Source of the DNA: Shimia sp049116215
GTDB lineage: Bacteria > Pseudomonadota > Alphaproteobacteria > Rhodobacterales > Rhodobacteraceae
Direction: 5' to 3'
DNA: 64,000 nt
Assembly: GCF_049116215.1 (NCBI RefSeq)
Contig: NZ_JAGDZB010000003.1
Location: forward strand, 868,001-932,000
Under the pieces are notes generated by a model. It was not told the origin of the DNA. It ran no database searches and saw only the letters and a list, made by a program, of their open reading frames with translations. The number at the start of each line of letters is the position of its first letter. Within the stretch, counting starts at the first letter, position 1. Shown here piece after piece: positions 8,889 to 18,917 of the stretch. The position numbers and the translations under genes were made by a program.

Positions 8889-9637
8889 GCCAAACGCTCC
8901 CGTGCCAGCAACGCGCGGGTGCGCCGCTTGTGAATTTCAGTGCGAGTGCGCAACAGCACCAACGCGACAAAAAACAAAACAAAGCCAATGATGCACATCA
9001 TCAGCGGATAGAAGAACACGTTAGAGACTTTCTCCTCAGTGTCGGAGCCGGTCACGGCCCCTGCCCGCATGATCGAAGCACCCTGATGCAACCCCTGGTT
9101 CCAAAAGTTCACCGCATAGCGGCTTAACATGGCAAAGACGGATCCAACAATACAGAGCACGGCCGTCAAATCGGCGGCGGTGTCCGGGTTATCAATCGCT
9201 TCCCAAAGCGCGATGTAGCCGAGGTAGAACAGGAACAGGATCAGGAAGGACGTCAGACGCGGATCCCAAGCCCACCAAGTGCCCCACATTGGCTGGCCCC
9301 AGACCGCACCGGTCCAGAGTGCGATCAGGGTCATGACCACGCCCACTGGTGCCGCGGCTTTAGCTGCAAGCGCGCTCACATGATGGCGACGCACAAGCCA
9401 GATCAGCGAGGTAACCAGCATCATGAACCAGATGTTGATCGCCATCAGCGCTGACGGCACGTGCAGATAGATGATTTTTACAGTGGAACCTTGGCGATAG
9501 TCATCCGGCGTGAAGAAAAAACCCCAAACCAATCCCACAATCGTTGCGATTGCGGCTAAAACGGCTACCGGCATCAGAAACCGTGACACGGTTTGGCTGA
9601 ACTTTACCGGATTGGCATATTCCCAGATCGATCCCAT
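8885..9637 (-). CDS. ccmC: Haem lyase/haem handling protein CcmC
   Basis: 250 residues, six predicted membrane helices. The tryptophan-rich WGTWWAWDPR motif (residues 118-127) and the two external histidines expected to ligate haem (His59 in YLHVPSA, His184 in QGLHQGA) are present. CcmC loads haem on the chaperone CcmE. It lies 90 bp downstream of ccmB in the same operon. Confidence 0.95.
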   Translation of the reverse strand: MGSIWEYANPVKFSQTVSRFLMPVAVLAAIATIVGLVWGFFFTPDDYRQGSTVKIIYLHVPSALMAINIWFMMLVTSLIWLVRRHHVSALAAKAAAPVGVVMTLIALWTGAVWGQPMWGTWWAWDPRLTSFLILFLFYLGYIALWEAIDNPDTAADLTAVLCIVGSVFAMLSRYAVNFWNQGLHQGASIMRAGAVTGSDTEEKVSNVFFYPLMMCIIGFVLFFVALVLLRTRTEIHKRRTRALLARERLA

Positions 9638-9727
9638 GAGGGTGTCCTATCTTGTCGTCGTTCGTTGTGCACTTCACTTCCATGAGAGCAGCACAGGTGC
9701 CTTGATATGGATTAAGTAAGCCGCACG

Positions 9728-10384
9728 CTAGCGCAGATTCATTCGCAACACCAAGGCACTTGCAAAAGGCAAAAGCGCGATCACGCCAAAGGTAATCCCC
9801 GCCAGCATCAACAGGGGTGTGGTGATGTCCTGACCTTCCGCACCGCGCCGTGCCAGCTCAGCACCAAAGATTAGCGTCGGGACGTAAAGTGGCAAAATCA
9901 AAAGAGAAAGCAGCAACCCACCGCGCTTGATCCCAACCGTCAAAGCGGCGCCAAAGGTGCCAATCACGCTGAGTGCAGGCGTACCAAGCGCCAGCGATGT
10001 CACCAACCAGACAAAGCCCTGTGGCGGCAGGTTGAGCAGCACGCCAAAGACTGGGGCTGCGACCACAAGCGGCACCCCTGTTGTGAGCCAATGGGCCAGT
10101 GCTTTGACAGAGACCACTCCTTCCAGGGGCAGCGGCGATGTGGCGACCAGATCAAGCGTGCCGTCTTCCCAGTCCAGCGCCAGAATACGGTCCAGCGATA
10201 GCAGGCAAGCCAACAGCGCGCCAAGCCACAGAACACCGGGCGCAATCTTGGTCAGAAGACCGCTTTCCGGGCCTACTGAAAACGGCACAAGTATCACAAC
10301 AATCAGGAAAAATGCGATGCCGAGGCCAAAGCCGCCGCCAGCCCGGAAGGCCAGTTTTAAGTCGCGAAAAAGCAGTGCCTTCAT
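9728..10384 (-). CDS. ccmB: Haem exporter permease CcmB
   Basis: 218 residues with six hydrophobic segments and the CcmB pattern (MKALLFRDLKLAFRAGGG start; DWEDGTLDLVATSPLPLEG; LGTPALSVIGTFGAALTVG). It is the membrane subunit of the CcmAB ABC transporter, which drives release of haem-loaded CcmE. It overlaps ccmA by 4 bp. Confidence 0.95.
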   Translation of the reverse strand: MKALLFRDLKLAFRAGGGFGLGIAFFLIVVILVPFSVGPESGLLTKIAPGVLWLGALLACLLSLDRILALDWEDGTLDLVATSPLPLEGVVSVKALAHWLTTGVPLVVAAPVFGVLLNLPPQGFVWLVTSLALGTPALSVIGTFGAALTVGIKRGGLLLSLLILPLYVPTLIFGAELARRGAEGQDITTPLLMLAGITFGVIALLPFASALVLRMNLR

Positions 10385-11001
10385 AGGAACGCCTCATCGT
10401 AGCCGCTGACCGGCGCGTCGCCCTGTTTGGCGCGATACGGACCCACGTCCAGCACGGTCACGTCCAAACCAAGATCAATGTGGGTCGCAAGCAAGGCGCT
10501 GCCACCCTCTGCCAGGTGGGCGCGCACGGCATCAGCAAAAAGCTGCACAGACGCGGTGTCCAGCGAGACTGTTGGCTCATCCAGAACCCAAATCGGTCGA
10601 CCGGTCACCAGCAAGCGCGCAAGGCCAAGACGGCGCTTTTGACCAGCCGATAAGCTGCCCGCCAAGCGGCTTCGTAACTCAACAAGATCAAAGGCTTGAA
10701 TGGCTTTTTCGATATCTGACTGACCAAAGACATCCGCCCAAAACCGCAGGTTCTCTTCGACGCTAAGCATGGTTTTTAGGCCATCGCTGTGCGCGGCGTA
10801 AGCCACCGCTTCCTCCGGCGCCTCAACCTGCCCTTTGAACGGCGGTTGCAGGCCAGCAACTGTGCGCAACAGCGTAGTTTTGCCAACGCCATTTGGGCCT
10901 TTTACGATCAACGCCTGTCCAGGGATGATCTCAAAGTTAAGCCCTTCCAAAACTGCCACACCGCCGCGGGCCACGCTGACATCTTTGACACGTAAAATCA
11001 T
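10381..11001 (-). CDS. ccmA: Haem exporter ATP-binding protein CcmA
   Basis: 206 residues. Walker A GPNGVGKTT (35-43), signature LSAGQ (117-121), Walker B WVLDE (138-142), then D-loop SLDTA. It is the ATPase of the CcmAB complex in cytochrome c maturation. First gene of ccmA-B-C-D-G; the 173 bp upstream holds no gene and should contain the promoter. Confidence 0.95.
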   Translation of the reverse strand: MILRVKDVSVARGGVAVLEGLNFEIIPGQALIVKGPNGVGKTTLLRTVAGLQPPFKGQVEAPEEAVAYAAHSDGLKTMLSVEENLRFWADVFGQSDIEKAIQAFDLVELRSRLAGSLSAGQKRRLGLARLLVTGRPIWVLDEPTVSLDTASVQLFADAVRAHLAEGGSALLATHIDLGLDVTVLDVGPYRAKQGDAPVSGYDEAFL

Positions 11002-11174
11002 GTTGTGAGGCTTACCCCATCCCCTTGGCTGGCAAAAGGATTAACCTTTTGAACCCGCTAAATTTCGACGTCGGTATCACGTCTGTAATGTGGCTGTATC
11101 GCGGAGGTGGGGATGTGCACCTTAACCTAAATCAAACAAGATGAAGGCACCGCGCGTTGAGCAACACTTTTACG

Positions 11175-11540
11175 TTAGCTTTCTTCCGGCACCGGCAACA
11201 TCACTGCAGCCACCCGGCGACCTTCGCTCACCAACACGTTGTAGGTGCGGCACGCCGTGGGCGAGGCCATCGGTTCGACACCTATGCCCGCCGCTTCCAA
11301 CTCCTGTCGGAACGCAGATTGCACCGGCGTCATTTGTGCACCGGTGCCCATCAGGATGAAGTCAATTTCGTCCTTGAGGGCCAGCACAGCCTCCACATCC
11401 TCATATCCGGTCCAGCTGCGCGCCCCTTTGGCGTGGATGATCGCCGCCCCTTTGATGACGTCTCCGCCAATGCGGAAAAAGCCCGGACCGTAGCTGTCGA
11501 TCGGAATCGCGTCGGCATAGGTTACTTCGGTCATCTGCAT
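11175..11540 (-). CDS. Mth938-like domain protein (DUF498/NDUFAF3 family)
   Basis: 121 residues from the ATG at 11540, which has GGAGG 8 bp upstream. The core (IDSYGPGFFRIGG; FILMGTGAQM; GIGVEPMASPTACRTYNVLVSEGRRVAAVMLPV) is the Mth938-like family, whose mitochondrial relative NDUFAF3 assists complex I assembly. In alphaproteobacteria it commonly follows secF, as here (secD-secF-this). Function in bacteria is not established. Confidence 0.85.
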   Translation of the reverse strand: MQMTEVTYADAIPIDSYGPGFFRIGGDVIKGAAIIHAKGARSWTGYEDVEAVLALKDEIDFILMGTGAQMTPVQSAFRQELEAAGIGVEPMASPTACRTYNVLVSEGRRVAAVMLPVPEES

Positions 11541-11627
11541 GGCACGTCCTCCGGCTGTCACGGCATCACAATGGATACCCTAAAAAGACTTCGGGCGCCC
11601 CTTTTGTGGGACGCCCGAAAATTTGGA

Positions 11628-12596
11628 TTAAGCGTCGATGTCGGCAAACTTGTTGCCAGCAGTGTTGGCCTGTTTGGACCAGTCGCGTTTTACGCCAAAT
11701 TTCAAGAGCGCTGCCGAAGCGATAAAGACCGAGGAGTACGTCCCGACAATCACGCCCCAGATCATCGCAAAGACAAAGCCACGGATCACGTCGCCGCCCA
11801 GCACAAACAGCGAGATCAGTGCCAACAAAGTGGTGGCAGAGGTCATCACAGTTCGGCTCAGCGTTTCGTTGATCGAGAGGTTCAGTACCTCCTTCAGGTC
11901 CATCTTTTTATACTTGCGCAGGTTTTCGCGAACGCGGTCAAACACAACCACGGTATCGTTGAGCGAGTAACCCACGATGGTCAGCAGCGCCGCGATGATG
12001 GCCAGGTCAAATTTGATCTGCAATTCCGAGAAGACACCAATGGTCAGCACCACGTCGTGCACAAGCGCCATCACAGCGCCCACAGCAAACTGCCATTCAA
12101 AGCGCAGCCAAATGTAGACAAGAACGGCACCAATCGCCAACAGAACCGCAATCACCGCAGTGTTGATCAACTCGCCGGACACCTTTGGACCAACCGACTC
12201 GACCGACACAAAGGTGATATCCGGTGCCACGGTCTGCAGCTGTACCTCCACTTTCTTGATCATGTCTGCGGTCACCGCTTCTTCACCCTCTTGGGCTTGG
12301 ATGCGGATCATGGTGACGTGCTGATCTTCCTCAAAAGTCACATCAAACACCTCGGTGATGGAGATGTCCCCCAGCTCCAACGGTTCAATGGCTTGGCGGT
12401 AATCTGCGATCACCACCTCCTGCGCACTTTCGGTACGAATGGTTGTGCCACCCCGGAAGTCGATGCCGAAGTTCAGGCCCTGAATGAAGAAGCTCACCAA
12501 AGCCGCCACCATCAGCGCGCCGGAGATGCCGAGCCACAGCGTTGGGCGGGAGAAGAAATCCCATTTGGTCTCTTGTGGAACAAGTCTCAAACGCAT
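11628..12596 (-). CDS. secF: Protein translocase subunit SecF
   Basis: 322 residues. N-terminal helix, periplasmic domain with FGIDFRGGTTIRTES, then a five-helix block containing VYIWLRFEWQFAVGAVMALVHDV and the GYSLNDTVVVFDRVREN motif. SecDF uses the proton gradient to pull exported proteins into the periplasm. It starts 3 bp after the secD stop. Confidence 0.96.
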   Translation of the reverse strand: MRLRLVPQETKWDFFSRPTLWLGISGALMVAALVSFFIQGLNFGIDFRGGTTIRTESAQEVVIADYRQAIEPLELGDISITEVFDVTFEEDQHVTMIRIQAQEGEEAVTADMIKKVEVQLQTVAPDITFVSVESVGPKVSGELINTAVIAVLLAIGAVLVYIWLRFEWQFAVGAVMALVHDVVLTIGVFSELQIKFDLAIIAALLTIVGYSLNDTVVVFDRVRENLRKYKKMDLKEVLNLSINETLSRTVMTSATTLLALISLFVLGGDVIRGFVFAMIWGVIVGTYSSVFIASAALLKFGVKRDWSKQANTAGNKFADIDA

Positions 12597-12599
12597 GGC

Positions 12600-14261
12600 T
12601 TATACCTCGATTGTCTTGGGACGGCGGCGTTCAAACCACATCACGATCAGCACACGCGTCACAAAGATCGCGGTGAAGACCGAGGTGATGATGCCGAGGC
12701 CGAGAGTGATGGCAAAGCCGCGCACCGGGCCGGAGCCCACGGCAAAGAGGATCACAGCGGTGATGAAGGTGGTGATGTTGGCATCAAGGATCGCAGAGAG
12801 TGCTTTCTCGTAGCCAAGCTCAATGGCACGGGCAGGCCCTTTGGCGGATTTGAGTTCTTCACGAATACGCTCAAACACCAGCACGTTGGCATCCACCGCC
12901 ATACCGATGGTCAGAACGATCCCGGCAATGCCTGGCAGGGTCAGCGTCGCACCAATGAGTGAGAGCAAACCAAAGATCAGACCTACGTTGATGATCAAGG
13001 CGATATTAGCAAAGACACCAAACGTGCCGTAGCTCAGGAACATGAAGATCAGCACGCCGACAAAGGCCACGATACAGGCAATGCGGCCCGCTTCGATGCT
13101 GTCTTGGCCCAATTCCGGACCAATGGTGCGTTCCTCAAGGAAGGTCAGCTCCGCAGGCAGAGCCCCTGCCCGCAGAAGCACGGCCAGGTTGGTGCTTTCC
13201 TCCACAGAGAAACGCCCGGTGATGATGCCGGATCCCCCAGGGATGTGGCTTTGGATCACAGGAGCGGAAATCACTTCATCATCCAGCACAATGGCAAACG
13301 GGCTGCCGATGTTTTCCGCAGTGTAGTCGCCAAACTTGCGCGCGCCGGTTGGGTTGAACCGGAAAGACACCGCTGGACGGTTGTTTTGGTCAAAACTTGG
13401 CTGCGCGTCGACCAGCTCTTCGCCGGTTACGACAGGGGCCGCTTCAACGATGTAATAGACACCTTCCTCATCAAGCGACGGCAGCACTTTGTTGCCAACG
13501 CCTGCGGAGGCATCAGGATCAGAGGCGCGGCCAACAACCGGATTAAAGGTCAGCTGGGCGGTGGTGCCGATGATCTCTTTCAGCTCAGAGGCAGAGCCAA
13601 TACCCGGCACCTGAATGAGAATGCGATCTGCCCCTTGGCGCTGAATGGTCGGCTCGCGGGTGCCCACTTCGTCAATCCGGCGACGGATGATTTCCAGCGC
13701 CTGCTGTACAGTGCGTTGATCGGAGGCGAGTTTCTCTGCATCTGACAGTTCAACAATGATGGTGTCGCCATCAGTGCGCACCACAATGTCGCTGGCCCCC
13801 GCCCCAGTGATCGAGGTCACTGGACGTGACAAACCACGCACAAGGCTCGCGGCCTCCTGAATGGCTTCGGGCTTGGAGATTTTGAAGCGCAGCTCGGTGT
13901 CTGGACCCGGCTGCTGGCGGATGGTACCAACTGTGGCCCGTTCGCCGCGTAGCAGATCACGCACCTCCGGCCACATCGATGTCATGCGCGCGGCATAAAC
14001 ATCTTCGACCTTCACTTCGGCCAGAAGATGCGCACCACCGCGCAGGTCAAGACCAAGGTTCACCAGGCGTGACGGCAGGAAGGATGGCCATCCGGCAATC
14101 AGCGCCTCAGTGTTTTCATTCACAATGCCAACCGCTTGGTCAGCAACAGCATCATTATGGGCCTCAACCCTCGGATAAAACGCGTTTGGCATGGCCAGAA
14201 GCAGGCCCACCACGCAGGTGAGCCAGATCAGGACCCGTTTCCAAAGGTCAATTTGCAGCAT
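12600..14261 (-). CDS. secD: Protein translocase subunit SecD
   Basis: 553 residues. Six-helix RND-type protein with a large first periplasmic region (LVNLGLDLRGGAHLLAEV; PTIQRQGADRILIQVPGI), then GIAGIVLTIGMAVDANVLVFERIREELK, which carries the conserved D of the proton path. It forms SecDF-YajC with the neighbours on each side. Confidence 0.96.
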   Translation of the reverse strand: MLQIDLWKRVLIWLTCVVGLLLAMPNAFYPRVEAHNDAVADQAVGIVNENTEALIAGWPSFLPSRLVNLGLDLRGGAHLLAEVKVEDVYAARMTSMWPEVRDLLRGERATVGTIRQQPGPDTELRFKISKPEAIQEAASLVRGLSRPVTSITGAGASDIVVRTDGDTIIVELSDAEKLASDQRTVQQALEIIRRRIDEVGTREPTIQRQGADRILIQVPGIGSASELKEIIGTTAQLTFNPVVGRASDPDASAGVGNKVLPSLDEEGVYYIVEAAPVVTGEELVDAQPSFDQNNRPAVSFRFNPTGARKFGDYTAENIGSPFAIVLDDEVISAPVIQSHIPGGSGIITGRFSVEESTNLAVLLRAGALPAELTFLEERTIGPELGQDSIEAGRIACIVAFVGVLIFMFLSYGTFGVFANIALIINVGLIFGLLSLIGATLTLPGIAGIVLTIGMAVDANVLVFERIREELKSAKGPARAIELGYEKALSAILDANITTFITAVILFAVGSGPVRGFAITLGLGIITSVFTAIFVTRVLIVMWFERRRPKTIEV

Positions 14262-14292
14262 GTTAGATGCCCTGTTGGTCTTGTTGTTGGGT

Positions 14293-14577
14293 TTACTCGG
14301 CTTTGGCCGGTTCGGTCTTGGACGTCACGTTGGCGATGGTGGATTTCACCACGCGCACTTTCACGCCTTCGGCCAATTCAACTTCAACTTCATTGTCGTC
14401 TTTGACCTTGCTCACCTTACCAATCAGACCACCCTGGGTCACAACCTGGTCACCGCGACGCACAGCCGCCACCATGGCTTGGTGTTCTTTTACTTTTTTC
14501 TGCTGCGGACGGATCAGCAGGAAATACATGATCGCAAAGATCAGAATGAGCGGCAGAAACTGGCCGATTTGGTCCAT
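14293..14577 (-). CDS. yajC: Preprotein translocase subunit YajC
   Basis: 94 residues from the ATG at 14577 (AGAGGA upstream; the frame is open to 14655 but the family start is MDQIGQFLP). One membrane helix (LILIFAIMYFLLI), the RPQQKKVKEHQ motif and a beta-rich basic tail (RRGDQVVTQGGLIGKV). It binds SecDF; first gene of yajC-secD-secF. Confidence 0.95.
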   Translation of the reverse strand: MDQIGQFLPLILIFAIMYFLLIRPQQKKVKEHQAMVAAVRRGDQVVTQGGLIGKVSKVKDDNEVEVELAEGVKVRVVKSTIANVTSKTEPAKAE

Positions 14578-14799
14578 GGTGTCAGGTCCTCTGTAAGTGC
14601 GGGATTGCCCCGTAAAAGTCGCAGGGAACCTATGGGGCTTGGGCGGCACTTGCAAGGTGTCAAAGGCCTTGACGGAGCGCCTAGTTCCCTTAAGAGCCTG
14701 TAAGACGCGCAGTTCTTGTCGGGTGGTTACGATTAACCAAGATTTCCGGCATAAGCAGAGACGTGAAACGACTCATCTTAAGCATGAAGGATAAGAGAG

Positions 14800-16092
14800 A
14801 TGCATGACATTAAAGCGATCCGCGAAAACCCGGCCGCTTTTGACGCCGCCCTGACCCGCCGTGGGGATGAGGCCATGTCATCCTCCCTGTTGGCTTTGGA
14901 TGAGGAGCGCCGTGCAAAAATTGGCGCAGCTGAAGCTGCGCAGGCAGCCCAAAAAGCGGCGGCCAAAGAGGTTGGCGCCGCCAAAGCCAAAGGTGACGAC
15001 GCTGAGTTTGAACGGCTGCGCGCATTGGTCGGCGAGAAAAAATCCGAAGTGGCCGCGATGCAGAACGAGGCCAAAGAGATTGACGCCAAGCTGACGGATG
15101 CGCTGGCGCGGATTGCCAACCTACCGGCTGAAGATGTGCCAAACGGTGCAGATGAGGACGACAACGTCGAGATCAAACAGTGGGGCACGCCCAAAACCTT
15201 TGATTTCAAACCGGTTGAGCACTTCGAGATTGGTGGTGTGGCCGCGAGCATGGACTTTGAAACCGCGGCCAAAATCTCCGGTGCACGGTTTGTGATGCTC
15301 AAAGGCGCTGTGGCCCGTATTCACCGTGCCTTGGCGCAGTTCATGATCGATGTGCATGTCGACGAAAATGGGCTGACCGAGGTCAACACACCGGTTCTGG
15401 TACGCGATGAGGCGATGTATGGCACCGATAAGTTGCCAAAATTTGCTGAAGACAGCTATCAGACCACCAATGGCTGGTGGTTGATTTCGACCTCTGAAAT
15501 CCCGCTCACCTATTCCGTGGCCACCGACATTCTGGACGAAAGCGCCCTGCCGATCCGCATGACCGCGCATTCGCTGTGTTTCCGCAGCGAGGCGGGCAGC
15601 GCCGGCAAAGACACCTCCGGCATGTTGCGTCAGCACCAGTTTGAAAAGGTGGAAATGGTCTCCATCACCCATCCGGACGAGTCTGACAATGAGCAGAAGC
15701 GCATGCTGGGCTGCGCCGAGGGCATTCTGGAAAAGCTGGGCATTCCGTACCGCACCGTGGTGCTGTGTACAGGTGACATGGGCTTTGGCGCGCGCCGCAC
15801 CTATGACATCGAGGCGTGGATCCCAGGCCAGGACACTTACCGTGAGATCAGCTCTGTCTCCACGACCGGCGATTTCCAGGCGCGTCGCATGAACGCGCGC
15901 TTCCGTCCAGCAGATGGCGGTAAGCCAGAGTATGTGCACACGCTGAACGGCTCCGGCCTTGCCGTCGGCCGCTGTCTGATTGCGGTTCTGGAAAACGGCC
16001 AGCAGGCGGATGGCTCGGTTGTATTGCCAGAGGCGCTGGTGCCGTATCTTGGCGGCAAATCCACGCTGACCGCAGACGGCAAACTGGCCTAA
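14800..16092 (+). CDS. serS: Seryl-tRNA synthetase
   Basis: 430 residues. N-terminal antiparallel coiled-coil arm (about residues 27-100, rich in Ala, Lys and Glu) that grips tRNA-Ser, then a class II catalytic core: motif 2 around LCFRSEAGSAGKDTSGMLRQHQFEKVEM, motif 3 near NGSGLAVGRCLIAVLEN. Charges tRNA-Ser with serine. Single gene with its own terminator. Confidence 0.97.
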   Translation: MHDIKAIRENPAAFDAALTRRGDEAMSSSLLALDEERRAKIGAAEAAQAAQKAAAKEVGAAKAKGDDAEFERLRALVGEKKSEVAAMQNEAKEIDAKLTDALARIANLPAEDVPNGADEDDNVEIKQWGTPKTFDFKPVEHFEIGGVAASMDFETAAKISGARFVMLKGAVARIHRALAQFMIDVHVDENGLTEVNTPVLVRDEAMYGTDKLPKFAEDSYQTTNGWWLISTSEIPLTYSVATDILDESALPIRMTAHSLCFRSEAGSAGKDTSGMLRQHQFEKVEMVSITHPDESDNEQKRMLGCAEGILEKLGIPYRTVVLCTGDMGFGARRTYDIEAWIPGQDTYREISSVSTTGDFQARRMNARFRPADGGKPEYVHTLNGSGLAVGRCLIAVLENGQQADGSVVLPEALVPYLGGKSTLTADGKLA

Positions 16093-16115
16093 GTCAGGGC
16101 CAACACCAAAAAGTC

Positions 16116-16146
16116 AAAGCGCGGCCTGAAGGAGCCGCGCTTTTTC
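16116..16146 (+). terminator. Rho-independent terminator of serS
   Basis: Ten-bp stem (AAAGCGCGGC / GCCGCGCTTT) followed by TTTTTC, 24 bp after serS. Confidence 0.85.
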
Positions 16147-16190
16147 ATTTGTCCATAAATATCCCGGGGGTCCGGGGACTGGCCCCCGGC

Positions 16191-17171
16191 CTACTCCGCA
16201 GGCACGGCGCCTTGCGGCTGGTTCTTGGGAAAGGGCACCAACCGCTCCTGCTCCTCATCCCACAGCTTAAGCGAAAACGAGCGGATCGCCTCTGGCCACT
16301 CTATTGTGGGCAGATCGTATTCGGCGCGGATCATTTGGTGGCATTTGCGCAGATTGTAATGCGGAATGCGCGCATTGAAGTGATGGATATCGTGGTAGGC
16401 GATGTTGGCCGATGCCAAATCCATCCACCAACCAAGGTCCAAGGCTGAAGAGCCTTGCAACGCTGCCAAACGCGGGTCCAGATCGGGGCGGCGGTCCCAA
16501 TAGGTGTCTTCAAAATTGTGCTGCAGATAGACCATAAAGACCCCAACCATGCCGCCAAACAAAGACGCCAAGAACCAGATCAGCACGCCGTTCCAACCAG
16601 CCAGCGCATAGAGCACGCCCATATAGGCAAGGATTGCCAGATTGTGCAGCAGCACCGATTTCCACATGGTGTGGGCGTTTTTGGGCCAGCGATAGCGGAT
16701 GAAATAGGTGAACAGACTGCCCAAGGGGATCAGCACAAAAGGATTGCGGTAGAGCCGGTATTGCAGACGTTGCCCAAAACCGGCCTCGTTCCATTCCCGC
16801 AACGTCATGGTGTGGATTTCACCGGTGTCACGATGCTCCAAATTGCCCAAGTGGCTGTGGTGCATGTTGTGATTGTGGCGCATGGCTGCGTAAGGCGCAA
16901 AGGTCACCACCGACAGCGCCTCGCCGGCCCAGTCGTTGTGCTTGCGGCTTTTGAACAGGGAGGCATGACCGGTGTCATGCTGCAACACATAGAGCCGCAC
17001 CGCGGACAGCCCGTTCAGCACCATCATTGGGATCAGCACGTACCAGGTGCCCTGATTGGCAATCGCCAGATAAAGCGTGGCAAAATAGGCCGCAAAGGTG
17101 CCAAATAAGCTGACCGCGCCTAGCCGGTCGTCTTGCACAGTAAACTCTTTCAAGCGCTCGCGAATCTCCAT
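16191..17171 (-). CDS. Fatty acid desaturase
   Basis: 326 residues, membrane di-iron desaturase family. The three histidine boxes are HDTGH (65-69), HNHNMHHSH (99-107) and HDIHH (260-264), separated by four hydrophobic segments. It introduces a double bond in an acyl chain or related lipid using O2; the substrate and position cannot be read. Another possibility is a carotenoid/ketolase-like hydroxylase of the same superfamily. Stands alone between serS and der. Confidence 0.88.
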   Translation of the reverse strand: MEIRERLKEFTVQDDRLGAVSLFGTFAAYFATLYLAIANQGTWYVLIPMMVLNGLSAVRLYVLQHDTGHASLFKSRKHNDWAGEALSVVTFAPYAAMRHNHNMHHSHLGNLEHRDTGEIHTMTLREWNEAGFGQRLQYRLYRNPFVLIPLGSLFTYFIRYRWPKNAHTMWKSVLLHNLAILAYMGVLYALAGWNGVLIWFLASLFGGMVGVFMVYLQHNFEDTYWDRRPDLDPRLAALQGSSALDLGWWMDLASANIAYHDIHHFNARIPHYNLRKCHQMIRAEYDLPTIEWPEAIRSFSLKLWDEEQERLVPFPKNQPQGAVPAE

Positions 17172-17375
17172 CGCAAACCTCTCTTTTTAAATCAATATTT
17201 CCACCTGAGCCGTGCCTGGGGACACTGTGCCTAGGTATGAATGCCTACGTGAGCCGTTAAATTTTGGACCACTTAGCAAGACTATAACGCGAATTTATGA
17301 CGCCACAATGCACCTGTCGCCGCACAGGGGCTGCGCGGCGACATGAAGAGTTCCAAATCAGACATGATTGGCAGA

Positions 17376-18869
17376 TCAGAAGCCGGCGTCACGGCCTTTG
17401 ATGTGCTTGCGCAAACGCGAGGGCGTCGACTTTTTCTTACCCTTATAGGGGTTTTTATCCCCCTGTCCGCGCATTGTCAGGCGAATGGGTGTGCCCGGCA
17501 TATCAAACGTGTCGCGCAACCCGTTGACCAAATAGCGCGAATAGCTCGCCGGCAATTTGTCTGGGTGGGAACACATCACCACAAAACCAGGCGGTCGCGT
17601 CTTGGCTTGGGTCATATACCGCAGCTTAATCCGTTTGCCTTGTGGCGCGGGGGGCGGGTGTTGTTGCAGCATTTCCACCAGCCAGCGGTTCAGGGTGGCG
17701 GTTGGAATGCGTCGGTTCCAGGTGTCATAGGCACTCAGGATGGCATCGTTTAACCGCTCCAACCCGCGGCCGGTTTTGGCCGAAACAGTGATCAAAGGTG
17801 CGCCACGCAACTGCGGCAATAGACGGTTGAAGGCTTCTTTGAGTTCGCGCAGTTTGTCCTGCTTGTGCTCCTCGATATCCCATTTGTTCACAGCCACAAC
17901 CACAGCTCGGCCTTCGCGCTCCGCCAAATCGGCAATGCGCAGGTCTTGCTGCTCAAAGGGAATGGCTGCGTCCAGAAGCACAACAACCACCTCGGCAAAT
18001 TTCACCGCACGCAAACCATCGCCAACGGACAGTTTTTCAAGCTTGTCCTGCACCTTGGCTTTCTTGCGCATCCCGGCGGTGTCAAAGATCCGCATATGGG
18101 TGCCGCTCCATTCGGTACGAAGCGAAATAGCGTCTCGCGTGATACCCGCTTCCGGGCCCGTCAAAAGCCGGTCTTCACCAATGATCTGATTGATCAGCGT
18201 GGACTTACCCGCATTTGGTCGGCCAACAACGGCAATCTGCAAGGGCTTTTTTTCGGTGATGTTCTGACTGGGGCGCAGACCGCCTTCCTCAAACTCGTCG
18301 TCCCAATCACCGTCTTCCTCAAGCTCAACGTCAACTTCAACTTCATCCTCCAACGCCTCCTGCCGTTTGGAGAATTCGTCGGCAATGGGCATGAGTTGCG
18401 CGTAAAGATCGTTTAAGCCTTCGCCATGTTCGGCGGAGAGACGGATCGGCTCACCCAAGCCCAACGAGTAGGCTTCAATGACGCCTGAATCTGCTGCACG
18501 CCCTTCGCCTTTGTTGGCGGCCAAAAGCACGTGGGCGGATTTCTTCCGCAGAATTTCGGCAAAGACCATATCAGTAGGTGTGACCCCTGCGCGCGCGTCG
18601 ATCATAAAGAGACAGATGTCTGCCATATCCACCGCGCGCTCGGTCAGGCGGCGCATCCGGCCTTCCAAGCTGTCATCAGTGGCATCTTCCAAACCGGCAG
18701 TGTCAACCACGGTAAACCGCAAATCGGCAAGCTTCCCTTCGCCTTCGCGCAGGTCGCGCGTGACACCAGGCTGGTCGTCAACCAACGCCAGTTTTTTGCC
18801 CACAAGGCGATTGAACAGTGTGGATTTGCCCACGTTTGGGCGGCCCACGATGGCGAGCGTAAAACTCAT
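17376..18869 (-). CDS. der: Ribosome biogenesis GTPase Der (EngA)
   Basis: 497 residues with the tandem GTPase domains unique to Der: first P loop GRPNVGKST (8-16), second GRPNAGKST near 216, each with its own DTAG switch and NKxD base-recognition motif (ANKGEG-type in the first, NKWD in the second). A C-terminal KH-like domain follows (MTQAKTRPPGFVVMCSHP). An acidic insert of about 30 residues (DEVEVDVELEEDGDWDDEFE) separates the two domains, longer than in E. coli. Needed for 50S subunit assembly. Confidence 0.96.
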   Translation of the reverse strand: MSFTLAIVGRPNVGKSTLFNRLVGKKLALVDDQPGVTRDLREGEGKLADLRFTVVDTAGLEDATDDSLEGRMRRLTERAVDMADICLFMIDARAGVTPTDMVFAEILRKKSAHVLLAANKGEGRAADSGVIEAYSLGLGEPIRLSAEHGEGLNDLYAQLMPIADEFSKRQEALEDEVEVDVELEEDGDWDDEFEEGGLRPSQNITEKKPLQIAVVGRPNAGKSTLINQIIGEDRLLTGPEAGITRDAISLRTEWSGTHMRIFDTAGMRKKAKVQDKLEKLSVGDGLRAVKFAEVVVVLLDAAIPFEQQDLRIADLAEREGRAVVVAVNKWDIEEHKQDKLRELKEAFNRLLPQLRGAPLITVSAKTGRGLERLNDAILSAYDTWNRRIPTATLNRWLVEMLQQHPPPAPQGKRIKLRYMTQAKTRPPGFVVMCSHPDKLPASYSRYLVNGLRDTFDMPGTPIRLTMRGQGDKNPYKGKKKSTPSRLRKHIKGRDAGF

Positions 18870-18917
18870 GACAGATCTCCGGAACGTCTGAAGTCGCTCC
18901 GATACATCATAAATGCG

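Noticed and set aside
11157..12962. 601-codon frame antisense to secF/secD
   Set aside because: Shadow of two well-supported genes with repeated His/Arg/Gln composition.
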